In this document: positions 24,371-33,694 of the stretch, in pieces | How the letters are laid out: the number at the start of each line of letters is the position of its first letter | How positions within the stretch are numbered: position 1 is the stretch's first letter | DNA from: Leucobacter luti | GTDB lineage: Bacteria > Actinomycetota > Actinomycetes > Actinomycetales > Microbacteriaceae | DNA: 64,000 bases | NCBI RefSeq assembly: GCF_004217175.1 | Contig: NZ_SHKI01000006.1 | Span: 186,001-250,000, forward strand | Direction: 5' to 3' | Translations under genes and position numbers: made by a program | The notes under the pieces: generated by a model | Told to the model about the DNA's origin: nothing | The model's input: only the letters and a program-made list of their open reading frames with translations | Databases searched by the model: none

Positions 24371-25738
24371 CTACTTGCCCGCGGGCGTCCAGCTCTTCCA
24401 CTGGCCGCTGCGCTCGAACTCCACGTCGAGCGGGATGTTGCTGCGGTCGCGCAGCAGGATGGTGGCGAGCAGGCCGAGCCCGGTCATGATGAGCAGGTAG
24501 ACGACGATCGCCCAGGTCGAGCCAAACGACTGCAGCAGGAGCTGCGCGATCGTGGGGGCGAACGCGCCGCCGATGACGCCGCCCAGCGCGTAGCTGATCG
24601 AGATGCCCGAGTAGCGCACCGAGGCGGGGAAGCTCTCGGCGAACCACACGGCGGCCGGGCCGTAGGTGAGCCCGAGGCCCACGGCGAGCAGGCAGGTGCC
24701 GAGCAGTACGCCGCCAACGCCGCCGTTGAACACGAACTGGAACAGCGGGATCACGCCGGCCGCCTGCACGAACCAGCCAACCGTCATGACCGACTTGCGG
24801 CTGAACCGGTCTGAGAGCGGACCCGAGAGGTAGGTGAAGATGCCCCACACCACGGCGGCGGTGAGTACCGCGAGCTGCACCTGAACGGGGTCGTAGCCGA
24901 GGCCGCCCTCCGTCTCCGGACGTGACGCGAGGCCCTGCACGTAGCCGCCGGTGAGCATGTAGCCGACGGCGTTGTTGCCGGCGAAGAGCAGTGCGCTCAG
25001 GATGACGAGCGGGAAGTGCAGCTTGAAGATCTGGACGATCGGGGCCGACTCCTGCTTCTTCGCCTGGGCGATCTCGCTGAACACCGGGGACTCGTCGACG
25101 GTGCGGCGGATGATGAAGCCGACGATGATGAGGATGACCGAGAACAGGAACGGCACGCGCCAGCCCCACTCCTCGAACGCGTCCCCCGGGGCGAGCACGC
25201 GCATGAGGGCGAGCATTGCGGACGCGAGCAGCATGCCGAACGGCACACCGAGCTGCGGGAAGACGCCGAAGAGGCCGCGCTTGCCCTTGGGGGCGTGCTC
25301 CACGGACATGAGGACAGCGCCGCCCCACTCGCCGCCCGCGGAGAGGCCCTGCAGGATACGCAGCAGGATGAGCAGAATCGGCGCGGCGATCCCGATCGAC
25401 TGGTAGGTGGGGAGCAGGCCGATGCCCACCGTGGCGATGCCCATGAGTAGCAGCGTGATCACGAGCATTGGCTGACGGCCGAGCTTGTCGCCGAAGTGCC
25501 CCGCAAGGAACGCGCCGAGCGGGCGGAACAGGAACGAGAGGCCGATCGTAACGAGGGAGAGGATCTGCATCATCTCTGGGCCGGCCGGCTCAAAGAAGAG
25601 CTTCGCGAGGATCAGGTTCGCGGCGAACGCGTAGATGAAGAAGTCGTACCACTCGATGGTGGTGCCGATGATCGAGGCGGCAACGACTTTGCGCCGTTCC
25701 CTCTGCGAGCTCACGGGTGCAACTGTTGCCTGTGTCAT
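24371..25738 (-). CDS. MFS transporter, metabolite:H+ symporter (MHS) family
   Basis: A 455-residue protein with twelve membrane helices. The start 'ASIIGTTIEWYDFFIYAFAA' and the loop 'GHFGDKLGRQPMLVITLLLMG' are MHS signatures, as in ShiA, ProP and KgtP. 'LQGLSAGGEWGGAVLMSVEHAP' is the conserved helix-4/5 region. Family members import osmolytes, shikimate, citrate, dicarboxylates or alpha-ketoglutarate with protons; the substrate is not evident. The upstream gap with the Eis-like gene contains AGAAA-N5-TTTCT (25763-25777), a possible operator. Confidence 0.9.
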   Translation of the reverse strand: MTQATVAPVSSQRERRKVVAASIIGTTIEWYDFFIYAFAANLILAKLFFEPAGPEMMQILSLVTIGLSFLFRPLGAFLAGHFGDKLGRQPMLVITLLLMGIATVGIGLLPTYQSIGIAAPILLILLRILQGLSAGGEWGGAVLMSVEHAPKGKRGLFGVFPQLGVPFGMLLASAMLALMRVLAPGDAFEEWGWRVPFLFSVILIIVGFIIRRTVDESPVFSEIAQAKKQESAPIVQIFKLHFPLVILSALLFAGNNAVGYMLTGGYVQGLASRPETEGGLGYDPVQVQLAVLTAAVVWGIFTYLSGPLSDRFSRKSVMTVGWFVQAAGVIPLFQFVFNGGVGGVLLGTCLLAVGLGLTYGPAAVWFAESFPASVRYSGISISYALGGVIGGAFAPTIAQLLLQSFGSTWAIVVYLLIMTGLGLLATILLRDRSNIPLDVEFERSGQWKSWTPAGK

Positions 25739-25762
25739 TATTTGACGCCCTTGTCCAACTAT

Positions 25763-25777
25763 AGAAACTTACTTTCT
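25763..25777. promoter_or_regulatory. Inverted repeat in the MHS / Eis divergent gap
   Basis: AGAAA-CTTAC-TTTCT lies 25 bases upstream of the transporter ATG and inside its likely promoter (TATAGT overlaps on the minus strand). No regulator gene is adjacent. Confidence 0.4.
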
Positions 25778-25838
25778 GTACCAACACTGTAAACGAAAAC
25801 TTCGGTGATCCCGAATCGAGAGCACCCCCGAAATTGGG

Positions 25839-25850
25839 GATACTGGGTGA
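25839..25850 (+). promoter_or_regulatory. -10 element of a leaderless acetyltransferase transcript
   Basis: GATACT at 25839-25844 ends six bases before ATG 25851. No ribosome site is present, and the -35 is weak. Confidence 0.45.
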
Positions 25851-27119
25851 ATGGCACTCCCCGCAGGAACCCGGCTCGTCGCGCTCGATACCGCTGATCG
25901 TTTGGAAGAGGTGCTGCGATTTGACGCGTGGACCTTTCCCACGGGAACGCCGCTGGCCGATCGCGTCGCCACAGAATCGGGGATCCCGTGGGGGCGGGCG
26001 TGGGCAGTTGAGACTCTCGACGGTGATCTGCGCGCAATGTACGGCTGCCATGGGCTGCGGCGGTTCCCCGTGCCCGGCGCCGTGGTGCCCGTGGGCTGGC
26101 TCACCTGGGTCGGAGTGCACCCCGTCGCCAGGCGTCAGGGGATCCTGCGCGAGCTGATCTCCCACCACTTCGCAGACTGCCTCGCGCGCGGCGAGGCAGT
26201 CTCAGGGCTGAACGCCGCGGAGGCCGCGATCTATGGCCGCTTTGGGTACGGCCAGGCCTCCACGCAGGTGTCGTTGACCGTGCCGCGCGGCGCGGCCCTT
26301 CGCGACGTTGCCGGGAGCTCCGAGCTGAGCCTCGAAATGCGGGAGTGGGATCCGGAGCGCGACGGTCCAGTGGTCGAAGCGCTGCACGCCGCCTACGCGC
26401 AGCTGCCCGCCGGGCTCGGGCGGCCGGGCTGGGCGACGTGGGAGACGCCCACGCTGCGCAAGTACGTCGACCAGGATCCGCCCGCGCTCCGGGGCGGGCA
26501 GGAGCCGCAGCGGCTCGTGCTCGTGCGCGACGGCGCCGGGGAGCTGCGCGGGTACGCGCGCTTTCGCCGCAAGCCCGAGTGGCAGCTCAACGTTCCGCGA
26601 AGCTCGGTGCAGCTGCGGGACATCGTCGCGCTCGACCCCGCGGCGGCGCACCGGCTCTGGAGCGTACTGCTCGATCTCGACCTCATGGCCACGGTCGCGG
26701 CCGGTCCGCTCGCGAGCGACGACCCGATCCTGAGCCTGCTCGTCGACGCGAGGGCGGCGCTCCCGACCACGAACGACATGCAGTGGATCAGGATCCTCGA
26801 CCTGCCGCGCGCGCTCGCCGAGCGCCGCTACGCCGCGCCCGTTGACGTGGTGCTCGAAGTGACCGACGCGCTCATTCCGGCGAACGCGGGCCGGTGGCGC
26901 GTCGTGGCCGACGCATTCGGGCACGCCGCGGTGACGCGCGTCGACACTGAACAGGATCTGCGGCTCGATATTCGCGAGCTGGGCTCCGCGCATCTCGGAT
27001 CGACGTCGCTCGCGGCGCTCGCGCAGGCAGGCCTCGTGCGCGGCACCGCCGAGCCGCTGGCCCGGGCCGCGGTGGCCTGGTCGTGGCCCGTGGCTGCCGG
27101 GGTCGACTGGGTGTTCTAA
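25851..27119 (+). CDS. Eis-like GNAT N-acetyltransferase
   Basis: A 422-residue protein with the Eis layout: a GNAT domain (~1-160), a second degenerate GNAT domain and a sterol-carrier-like C-terminal domain. The acetyl-CoA loop is 'VHPVARRQGILRELISHHF'. 'LNAAEAAIYGRFGYGQAS' is the Eis signature, and the chain ends in Phe, whose carboxylate is the catalytic base in Eis. Mycobacterial Eis hexamers acetylate amines of aminoglycosides and of protein lysines; here the substrate is unknown. It likely starts without a leader. It is convergent with the biotin carboxylase gene. Confidence 0.9.
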   Translation: MALPAGTRLVALDTADRLEEVLRFDAWTFPTGTPLADRVATESGIPWGRAWAVETLDGDLRAMYGCHGLRRFPVPGAVVPVGWLTWVGVHPVARRQGILRELISHHFADCLARGEAVSGLNAAEAAIYGRFGYGQASTQVSLTVPRGAALRDVAGSSELSLEMREWDPERDGPVVEALHAAYAQLPAGLGRPGWATWETPTLRKYVDQDPPALRGGQEPQRLVLVRDGAGELRGYARFRRKPEWQLNVPRSSVQLRDIVALDPAAAHRLWSVLLDLDLMATVAAGPLASDDPILSLLVDARAALPTTNDMQWIRILDLPRALAERRYAAPVDVVLEVTDALIPANAGRWRVVADAFGHAAVTRVDTEQDLRLDIRELGSAHLGSTSLAALAQAGLVRGTAEPLARAAVAWSWPVAAGVDWVF

Positions 27120-27136
27120 CCCCGCGGTACAGGGAA

Positions 27137-27189
27137 ACGCCGGAGCCGCCGACCTCCCCGTGCGCGGGGCGTTCGGCGGGCTCCGGCGT
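27137..27189. terminator. Hairpin between convergent genes
   Basis: ACGCCGGAGCC (27137-27147) pairs with GGCTCCGGCGT (27179-27189), with additional inner pairing. It lies just after the acetyltransferase stop. Three imperfect direct repeats of a 'cctgtgcctnctcgg' type follow (27216-27270). Confidence 0.6.
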
Positions 27190-27261
27190 GAGGCCCGCTC
27201 GGCATCGTGGCCCGCTGGGGGCCTGTGCCTCCTCGGGGCCTGTGCCTGCTCGGCCGCGTGC

Positions 27262-29028
27262 CTACTCGGCGTCGACGATGGTGAGCAGCACGTGGCCGCT
27301 CGGCACGGTCTGCCCGAGCGGTGCATCGACGCCCGCGACCACGCCGGAGCGGTGCGCGTAGATCGACTGCTCCATCTTCATTGCCTCGAGCACCACCACG
27401 AGGTCGCCCTCGGAGACGGCCTGGCCTTCCTCGGCCGCGACCTTCACGATCGTTGCCTGCATCGGTGCCGTGATCGCATTGCCCGCGGCCGTGGCGACTC
27501 CGGCGCCCTTGGCGCGCTTGGGGGCCGGGCCGCGAGTGACCTCCTGGTCCACGAGCGGAACGAGCGTTGCCGGCATCGACACCTCGATGCGGCGCCCCTC
27601 GACCTCCACGACCACACTGCGGCGCTTCGGATCCTGCGCGATGGGGGGCACCTCGCCCTCCCACGGCTCGATGTCGTTGGTGAACTCGGTCTCGATCCAG
27701 AGCGTGTACACGCCGAACGTGCCGTCCTCGGCGGTGAACGCCGGCTCGCGCACGATCTTGCGGTGGAACGGCAGCACCGTGGGCAGGCCCTGCACCTCGA
27801 ACTCGTCGAGCGCGCGACGGGCGCGCTGCAGCGCTTCCTCGCGGGTCGCGCCCGTGACGATCAGCTTGCCGAGCATCGAGTCGAACGCGCCGGAGACCAC
27901 GTCGCCGGAGGTGACGCCGGAGTCCACGCGCACCCCGGGGCCGGAGGCGGGCTTGAACAGCGAGACCGGGCCGGGCGCCGGGAGGAACCCGTTGCCCGGG
28001 TCCTCGCCGTTGAGGCGGAACTCGAACGAGTGGCCGTGCGGCACCGGGTCGGCATAGTCGATCGTGCCGCCCTCGGCGATCCGGAACTGCTCGCGCACGA
28101 GGTCGATCCCCGTGACCTCCTCGGACACGGGGTGCTCCACCTGGAGACGCGTGTTGACCTCAAGGAACGAGACCGTGCCGTCTTTCGCGACCAGGAACTC
28201 GCAGGTGCCGGCGCCAACGTAGCCGACCTCCTGCAGGATCGCCTTCGACGAGGCGTAGAGCTTCTCGTTCTGCTCGTCGGTGAGGAACGGGGCCGGGGCC
28301 TCCTCCACGAGCTTCTGGTGCCGGCGCTGCAGCGAGCAGTCACGCGTCGAAACGACGACCACGTTGCCGTGCTGATCCGCGAGGCACTGGGTCTCCACGT
28401 GGCGGGGCTGCTCGAGGTACTTCTCCACGAAGCACTCGCCGCGGCCGAACGAAGCGACGGCCTCGCGGGTGGCGGAGTCGAACAGCTCGGGAATCTCTTC
28501 GCGGGTGTACGCGACCTTGAGGCCGCGGCCGCCGCCGCCGAACGCCGCCTTAATCGCGATCGGCAGGCCGACCTCGTCGGCAAACGCGACGACCTCGGAG
28601 GCGTCGTTCACCGGGTCGCTGGTGCCGGCCGCGAGCGGCGCGCCCACCTTCTCGGCAACGTGACGCGCCGAGACCTTGTCGCCAAGGCGCTCGATCGCGT
28701 CCGGACCCGGGCCGATCCAGGTGAGGCCCGCGGCGATCACGGCGCGCGCGAAGTCGGCGTTTTCGGCGAGAAAGCCGTAGCCGGGGTGCACGGCGTCGGC
28801 GCCCGAGCGGCGCGCGATCGTGAGGATCTTGTCGATACTCAGGTAGGTCTCGGCGCTTGTCGACCCGTTGAGCGCGTAGGCTTCGTCGGCCAGCTGCGCG
28901 TGCAGAGCATCGCGATCCTGGTCGGCGAAGACGGCGACGGAAGCGATGCCGCTGTCAGCGGCGGCGCGGATGATGCGGACGGCGATCTCACCACGGTTGG
29001 CGATGAGGACTTTACGAATGCGCGACAT
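27262..29028 (-). CDS. accA3: Acyl-CoA carboxylase alpha subunit (biotin carboxylase + BCCP)
   Basis: A 588-residue biotin-dependent carboxylase alpha chain. The biotin carboxylase domain (~1-450) has '[20 protein letters not shown]', the ATP-grasp loop '[13 protein letters not shown]', and '[20 protein letters not shown]'. A linker and a biotinyl domain follow, with '[14 protein letters not shown]' carrying the biotinylated Lys at ~551. In Actinobacteria this AccA3-type chain serves several beta subunits for malonyl- and methylmalonyl-CoA. Its likely partners here are AccD/AccE at 50-51.7 kb, with BirA at 58.7 kb attaching biotin. ATG 29028 has a TGGAGG site; the open frame beyond it to 30384 is not coding. 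Confidence 0.93.
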   Translation of the reverse strand: MSRIRKVLIANRGEIAVRIIRAAADSGIASVAVFADQDRDALHAQLADEAYALNGSTSAETYLSIDKILTIARRSGADAVHPGYGFLAENADFARAVIAAGLTWIGPGPDAIERLGDKVSARHVAEKVGAPLAAGTSDPVNDASEVVAFADEVGLPIAIKAAFGGGGRGLKVAYTREEIPELFDSATREAVASFGRGECFVEKYLEQPRHVETQCLADQHGNVVVVSTRDCSLQRRHQKLVEEAPAPFLTDEQNEKLYASSKAILQEVGYVGAGTCEFLVAKDGTVSFLEVNTRLQVEHPVSEEVTGIDLVREQFRIAEGGTIDYADPVPHGHSFEFRLNGEDPGNGFLPAPGPVSLFKPASGPGVRVDSGVTSGDVVSGAFDSMLGKLIVTGATREEALQRARRALDEFEVQGLPTVLPFHRKIVREPAFTAEDGTFGVYTLWIETEFTNDIEPWEGEVPPIAQDPKRRSVVVEVEGRRIEVSMPATLVPLVDQEVTRGPAPKRAKGAGVATAAGNAITAPMQATIVKVAAEEGQAVSEGDLVVVLEAMKMEQSIYAHRSGVVAGVDAPLGQTVPSGHVLLTIVDAE

Positions 29029-29215
29029 GGCCTCCAGCCTATTGGAGGGGCAGCCCCCATCCTTGGATATAAGACACAAACCTTTCCCTGATCCGTTGCG
29101 GAATAAGACAGTGAGTGGTCTATTCCCCGGGCCTGTCGCAGCCAGTACGCTGAGGTGTGCGGCACCGCTGCTGCGTCGCCGAACCCCTCCCGAATCAACA
29201 CATATGGAGCACACC

Positions 29216-29845
29216 ATGGCACAGAACTCTGATCTTGACTCCCTGCTGCAGAACATCCCGCTCGGCGAGCTGGCCGCGAAGTTCGGCGTGGACGAGGCCA
29301 CCATCGGCGCCGCGGTGCAGCAGGCGCTCCCCGGCCTCATCGGCGGCATGGCGGTCAACGCGGCCGACGCGGACGGCGCAGCAAAGCTCGAGAGTGCCGT
29401 GCAGAAGCACCAGCCCGCCAGCGGTTCGGTGTCTCTCGAAGCGATCGACACCGCCGACGGCGAGAAGATCGTGAAGCACGTCCTGGGCGACAAGGAGCAG
29501 GAGGTCGCGCAGGCGCTCGGCCAGCAGTCGGGCAACAACGCGGTCGCGAGCCTCGTGCCGCAGCTGCTGCCGCTGCTCGCCCCGCTCGTGATGCAGTTCC
29601 TCGCCGGCAAGCTCGGCGGCCAGCAGGGCACGGTCGCGGCGCAGAGTGACCAGGGCGGCCTCGGCGGCGTGCTGGGCGACCTGCTCGGCGGCCTCGTCGG
29701 GGGCGGCCAGCAGCAGGGCTCGCAGGCCTCCTCGGGTGGTGGCCTCGGGGATCTGCTCGGCGGCCTGCTCGGCGGCGGTGGCCAGCAGTCCTCAGGCGGC
29801 GGCCTGGGTGGCCTGCTGGGTGGCCTGCTCGGCGGCAAGAAGTAA
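29216..29845 (+). CDS. DUF937 family protein with Gly-rich repeats
   Basis: A 209-residue protein. The DUF937 region (~1-125) contains '[20 protein letters not shown]', '[14 protein letters not shown]', '[11 protein letters not shown]' and '[20 protein letters not shown]'. The C-terminal third is repeats of 'GGLG(G/D)(V/L)LG.LLGGL' separated by Gln/Ser-rich spacers, likely flexible or self-associating. There is no signal peptide. ATG 29216 has TGGAG six bases upstream; ATG 29204 is an alternative. The family function is unknown. It is divergent from the AccA3-like gene. Confidence 0.85.
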   Translation: MAQNSDLDSLLQNIPLGELAAKFGVDEATIGAAVQQALPGLIGGMAVNAADADGAAKLESAVQKHQPASGSVSLEAIDTADGEKIVKHVLGDKEQEVAQALGQQSGNNAVASLVPQLLPLLAPLVMQFLAGKLGGQQGTVAAQSDQGGLGGVLGDLLGGLVGGGQQQGSQASSGGGLGDLLGGLLGGGGQQSSGGGLGGLLGGLLGGKK

Positions 29846-29889
29846 CCACCCTCGGGCGCACCGCCCCGCCACGGCTCTGCACGATTCTG

Positions 29890-29901
29890 TAGACTGGCGG
29901 G
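29890..29901 (+). promoter_or_regulatory. -10 element of a leaderless hadA-hadB-murB transcript
   Basis: TAGACT at 29890-29895 ends six bases before GTG 29902. No ribosome site is seen. Confidence 0.5.
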
Positions 29902-30375
29902 GTGGTGAATCCTGAAATTCAAGGCCGGGTCTACCCGGCGACCGCGCCCTACCTCGTGGGCCGCGAGAAGATTCGCGAGTTCGCTCGCGCCGTGCTGAGC
30001 GCATCGCCGCTCCATCTCGACCCGGAGGCCGCGCGTCAGGCCGGGCACGCCGACGTGGTCGCGCCGCCCACCTTCCCGGTCGTGGTGCAGGAGGCGACGC
30101 TCGCGCAGTTGCTCGCTGATCCCGAGGCGGGGGTCGACTTCACCCGCGTGGTGCACGGCGACCAGCGGTTCAGCTACACGCGGCCGATTGTCGCCGGCGA
30201 TGAGCTCACCGCGACTCTCACGATCACCGCGGTGAAGCAGCTTGGCGGGCACTCGATGGTCACCGCGTCCAGCAGCATGACCGACGCGTCCGGGGCGCAC
30301 GTGGTCACCGCGATCTCCACGCTCGTGGTGCGCGCGCCCGAGCCGGACGAAGCCGCAACGGAGGCCGCCGCGTGA
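29902..30375 (+). CDS. HadA-like hotdog dehydratase subunit (FAS1-type dehydratase domain)
   Basis: A 157-residue hotdog-fold protein. '[21 protein letters not shown]' is the start seen in mycobacterial HadA, and '[13 protein letters not shown]' and '[20 protein letters not shown]' match the N-terminal MaoC-like dehydratase half. With HadB it should dehydrate (3R)-hydroxyacyl-ACP in fatty-acid elongation; in HadAB the catalytic Asp/His are on HadB. GTG 29902 and GTG 29905 are adjacent, and the former fits a leaderless start. The stop overlaps the hadB start (GTGA). Confidence 0.85.
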   Translation: MVNPEIQGRVYPATAPYLVGREKIREFARAVLSASPLHLDPEAARQAGHADVVAPPTFPVVVQEATLAQLLADPEAGVDFTRVVHGDQRFSYTRPIVAGDELTATLTITAVKQLGGHSMVTASSSMTDASGAHVVTAISTLVVRAPEPDEAATEAAA

Positions 30376-30800
30376 GCGCCGCACCAGTGTTTGAGCAGCT
30401 CGCCGTAGGCGAGACCGTCGCCGAGCGCGAGCTCAGCCTCACCCGCGACCGCCTCGTGCGGTACGCGGGCGCCTCGGGCGACTTCAACCCGATCCACTAC
30501 CGCGACGACGTTGCGGCCGCGGTCGGCCTGCCGGGGGTGCTCGCCCACGGAATGCTGACCATGGGCGCTGCCGGCGGGGTCGCCGCGGACTGGCTGGGTG
30601 CGAGCGGGTGGGTCAAGGATTTCCAGTCCCGATTCACGCGCCCGGTACCGGTTGACGCCGAACTCGGCGCCACCGTCACCGTCACCGCGGTCGTGGGCGC
30701 GCTCGACGCCGAGGCACGCACCGCGCGCATTGACCTGAAGGTGGTCTTCGACGGCGCGACGGTGCTGGGCAAGGCCCAACTCGTGGCGGCGTTCGCGTGA
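30372..30800 (+). CDS. HadB-like MaoC dehydratase subunit
   Basis: A 142-residue MaoC hotdog protein. '[20 protein letters not shown]' contains the catalytic Asp-x4-His of R-specific enoyl hydratases, and '[22 protein letters not shown]' is the following conserved helix. It should pair with the preceding HadA-like subunit to act on hydroxyacyl-ACP. It overlaps hadA by four bases and murB by four bases (GTGA at each junction), so all three are translationally coupled. The pair next to murB is a recurring actinobacterial order linking lipid and wall synthesis. Confidence 0.87.
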   Translation: MSAAPVFEQLAVGETVAERELSLTRDRLVRYAGASGDFNPIHYRDDVAAAVGLPGVLAHGMLTMGAAGGVAADWLGASGWVKDFQSRFTRPVPVDAELGATVTVTAVVGALDAEARTARIDLKVVFDGATVLGKAQLVAAFA

Positions 30801-32071
30801 GCGAACTCCTTCCGGCCGCGGGGTCGCAGCACACCGATGCCGCGCAGTACGCAGACGAGACCCCGCTCGCCGAGCTGACGACCATGCGCGTCGGTGGCCC
30901 GGCCGAGCGCATCCTCGTGGCGCACACCCGGGAGGAGCTCATCAGCCTCGCCGCCCAGCTGTGGCGCGACGGCGAACCGTGGCTGCTGCTCGGCGGCGGC
31001 TCCAACACCGTGGTGCACGACGACGGTTTCCCGGGCACCGCACTGCTCGTGCGCACGGCCGGGATCGCCGAGGTCACCGATCCCGAACTGCCCGGTGACC
31101 GGGTGCGGATCCGCGTTGCCGCCGGCGAGGACTGGGACGCGCTCGTCGCAACGGCGGGTGAGCGCGGCTGGGCCGGCATCGAGGCGCTGTCGGGCATCCC
31201 CGGCCGCGCCGGCGCGGCGCCCGTGCAGAACATCGGCGCGTACGGGCAGGAGCTCTCGGACGTGCTTCACTCGATCGAGTTCCTCGACGCGACCGCTGCC
31301 GAGCCGCGGCGCATGTCTGCCGCCGAGCTCGAACTCGGGTACCGCGACTCGGTGATCAAGCAGGGCCTTGAGGGCGTGGTGCTCTCGCTCGACCTCGTGC
31401 TCACGCGCGCGGCGGCGGCCGAGGCCGCGCCCGGCACCGCGTCCGGCACGGCGCCGCGCGGCCGGCACGGCGCCGTGCCAGACCCGGCGGAGTTGCCGAT
31501 CTCAGCCGCCGCCCCGCTCGCGCCGGTGCGCTACGCGCAGCTCGCGACCGCGCTCGGCGTCGAAGTGGGCACCCTGGTGCCGATCGGCGTGCTGCGCGAC
31601 TCCGTGCTGCGGTTGCGCGCCGCGAAGGGGATGGTGCTCGACCCCGCCGACCACGACTCGTGGAGCTCCGGCTCGTTCTTCACCAACCCGATCGTGACCG
31701 AGCGCTTTGCGCGCACGCTCCCGGAAGACGCCCCGCGCTTCCCCATCGCGGTCGCCGAGCGGCCCGACACGGTGCTGTCGCTCGAAGACCTCGCCGCGGG
31801 CGCCGAGATTCCGGCGCCCGCCGCCGAGCCCGAGCGCATGGTCAAGCTCTCCGCGGCGTGGCTCATCGACCGGGCCGGGGTCGCGAAGGGCTTCCGGCTG
31901 CCGGGATCCGGCGCCGCCGTATCCTCAAAGCACACGCTCGCCATCACCAACCGTGGCGCCGCGACCGCCGCGCAGGTCGCGGAGCTCGCGCGGTTGATCG
32001 TGCAGCGTGTGCAGCAGGAGTTCGGCGTGATCCTCAGCCCCGAGCCAAACCTCTACGGACTCGAGCTGTAG
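30797..32071 (+). CDS. murB: UDP-N-acetylenolpyruvoylglucosamine reductase
   Basis: A 424-residue FAD enzyme reducing UDP-GlcNAc-enolpyruvate to UDP-MurNAc for peptidoglycan. 'LTTMRVGGPAERILVAHTRE' and 'LLLGGGSNTVVHDDGF' form the FAD-binding start, 'IPGRAGAAPVQNIGAYGQEL' is the pyrophosphate loop, 'SSGSFFTNPIV' carries the catalytic Ser, and 'PEPNLYGLEL' supplies the catalytic Glu near the end. It is longer than many MurB proteins because of a low-complexity Ala/Gly/Pro insert near residues 212-240. Start is by GTGA overlap with hadB. Confidence 0.95.
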   Translation: MSELLPAAGSQHTDAAQYADETPLAELTTMRVGGPAERILVAHTREELISLAAQLWRDGEPWLLLGGGSNTVVHDDGFPGTALLVRTAGIAEVTDPELPGDRVRIRVAAGEDWDALVATAGERGWAGIEALSGIPGRAGAAPVQNIGAYGQELSDVLHSIEFLDATAAEPRRMSAAELELGYRDSVIKQGLEGVVLSLDLVLTRAAAAEAAPGTASGTAPRGRHGAVPDPAELPISAAAPLAPVRYAQLATALGVEVGTLVPIGVLRDSVLRLRAAKGMVLDPADHDSWSSGSFFTNPIVTERFARTLPEDAPRFPIAVAERPDTVLSLEDLAAGAEIPAPAAEPERMVKLSAAWLIDRAGVAKGFRLPGSGAAVSSKHTLAITNRGAATAAQVAELARLIVQRVQQEFGVILSPEPNLYGLEL

Positions 32072-32079
32072 CGGTCGCG

Positions 32080-32811
32080 ATGCGGATCCAGATCGTCGGA
32101 TGGGGCCGCATGGGCGCGGCGCTCCACGCGAGCCTCGCGGCCGCGGGAGCTGGCGACGTCCTGCTGCCGCTCGCCGGACGCGGCGCCGACGGGTCCGGGG
32201 CAGACCTCGTGCTGCTCGCGGTGCCAGACGCCGCGATCGCCGACGCTGCGCGCCTGATCGCCCCCGGCCCACTGGTGGGCCACCTCTCCGGTATGACCAC
32301 CCTCGCCGCGCTCGCGCCGCACGAGGCCCTCAGCGTGCACCCGCTGCTCAGCGTCACGGGCCCCGATACCGCGTTCGCGGGGGCGCACGCCGCCGTGGCT
32401 GGCACGTCCGAGCGAGCCCTCGCCACCGCGCGGAGTCTCGCCGAAACGCTCGGGCTCGTCCCGTTCACGGTCGCAGACGAGGACCGCGCCGCCTACCACG
32501 CGGCGGCGAGCATCTCGGCGAACGCGCTCGTCGCGATCGAGTGGGTGGCCGAGCGGCTCGCAGCGACCGCAGGGGTGCCGCGGGCCGCGCTCGCCCCGCT
32601 CGCGCGCGCGGCACTCGACAACTGGGCCGCGCGGGGGGCCGCCGCGGCGCTGACCGGGCCGATCGCGCGCGGCGACGAGGCAACCGTGTCGCGCCAGCGC
32701 GACGCGCTCGCAGCGCGGCTGCCCGACGAGCTGGGGCTCTTCGACGCGCTCACCCAGACCACGCGGGCGCTCGCCGCCCACCCCGCCGAACCCACCGAGG
32801 AATCGCGATGA
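32080..32811 (+). CDS. Rossmann/DUF2520 protein, candidate ketopantoate reductase
   Basis: A 243-residue oxidoreductase-like protein. 'MRIQIVGWGRMGAALHASL' is an N-terminal NAD(P) loop (GxGxxG), 'ADLVLLAVPDAAIADAA' is the second strand, and 'LSVHPLLSVTGPDTAFAGAH' with 'DRAAYHAAASISANALVAI' mark the DUF2520 helical domain. ATGA overlap with panC (32808-32811) means it is coupled to pantothenate synthesis. No PanE/IlvC-type ketopantoate reductase is in this operon, so it may supply that step; this is inferred from context only. The real start is ATG 32080; the frame is open upstream inside murB. Confidence 0.82.
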   Translation: MRIQIVGWGRMGAALHASLAAAGAGDVLLPLAGRGADGSGADLVLLAVPDAAIADAARLIAPGPLVGHLSGMTTLAALAPHEALSVHPLLSVTGPDTAFAGAHAAVAGTSERALATARSLAETLGLVPFTVADEDRAAYHAAASISANALVAIEWVAERLAATAGVPRAALAPLARAALDNWAARGAAAALTGPIARGDEATVSRQRDALAARLPDELGLFDALTQTTRALAAHPAEPTEESR

Positions 32812-33689
32812 AGACTGTCCGCACGATCGCCGAACTGCGCGAGGCACTCGCCGAGCTGCGCGGCACCCGCGCCCCGGGTGACGCCAGGGTCGGGTTTGTC
32901 CCCACGATGGGGGCGCTCCACGACGGCCACCTCTCGCTCGTGCGCGCCGCCCGCCGCGACGCCGAGATCGTGGTGCTCTCAATCTTTGTGAACCCCACGC
33001 AGTTCACCGAGGCCAGCGACCTCGACGCGTATCCGCGCCAGGAGGCCGCCGATGCCGCGCTCGCCGCGGGCGCCGGCGTCGACCTCATCTTCGCGCCCGC
33101 CGCAGCGGAGCTGTACCCGCAGGGCTACGCCACCACCGTGAGTGTCGCCGGACCGCTCACCGCCACCCTTGAGGGCGCCGGCCGCGGCAGCGCGCACTTC
33201 GACGGGATGGCCACGGTCGTCACCAAGCTGCTCCTCGCGGTGCAGCCGCACACCGCCTACTTCGGCCAGAAAGACGCGCAGCAACTGCTCGTGGTCCAGC
33301 GCATGGTCGCCGATCTGGGGATCCCCACCCGCATTGTCGCCTGCCCCACGGCGCGCGACGCCGACGGCCTCGCGCTCTCGAGCCGCAACGTTCGCCTGAG
33401 CGCGGCCGAGCGCGAGCGCGCCCTGGCGATCCCGCGGGCCCTCGCCGAGGTGACCGCCCGGCTCGCTGCCGGTGAGCGCTCCGTCGCCGCCCTGCGCTCG
33501 GCCGCGGAGGAGATCCTCGCCCCGGCGCAGATCGATCCGGAGTATCTTGCGTTCGTGACTCCCCACGCGCTCACCCCCGTCGACACCGTCGACGAAGAGG
33601 TGCTCTGCGCGATCGCCGCGCGCGTTGGGGCGGTGCGACTGATCGACAACGCGGTACTGGCCCCGGCGCCCGCCGGCGAGAAGGAGTGA
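32808..33689 (+). CDS. panC: Pantothenate synthetase
   Basis: A 293-residue ligase joining pantoate and beta-alanine with ATP. 'VGFVPTMGALHDGHLSLVRAA' holds the HDGH-type HIGH motif, 'SIFVNPTQFTEASDLDAYPR' follows, 'KDAQQLLVVQRM' is the conserved nucleotide segment ('FGQKDAQQ'), and 'ALSSRNVRLSAAERERA' contains the SSRN (KMSKS-like) loop. It starts by ATGA overlap with the DUF2520 gene; its TGA overlaps a GTG and lies six bases before the panB ATG. Cytoplasmic coenzyme A biosynthesis. Confidence 0.95.
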   Translation: MKTVRTIAELREALAELRGTRAPGDARVGFVPTMGALHDGHLSLVRAARRDAEIVVLSIFVNPTQFTEASDLDAYPRQEAADAALAAGAGVDLIFAPAAAELYPQGYATTVSVAGPLTATLEGAGRGSAHFDGMATVVTKLLLAVQPHTAYFGQKDAQQLLVVQRMVADLGIPTRIVACPTARDADGLALSSRNVRLSAAERERALAIPRALAEVTARLAAGERSVAALRSAAEEILAPAQIDPEYLAFVTPHALTPVDTVDEEVLCAIAARVGAVRLIDNAVLAPAPAGEKE

Positions 33690-33694
33690 GGCAG

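Noticed and set aside
29029..30384. The biotin carboxylase frame is open far upstream, giving a 1040-residue protein
   Set aside because: Similarity begins at '[14 protein letters not shown]' with a TGGAGG site; the extension is antisense to DUF937 and hadA and is low-complexity Pro/Ser/Arg.
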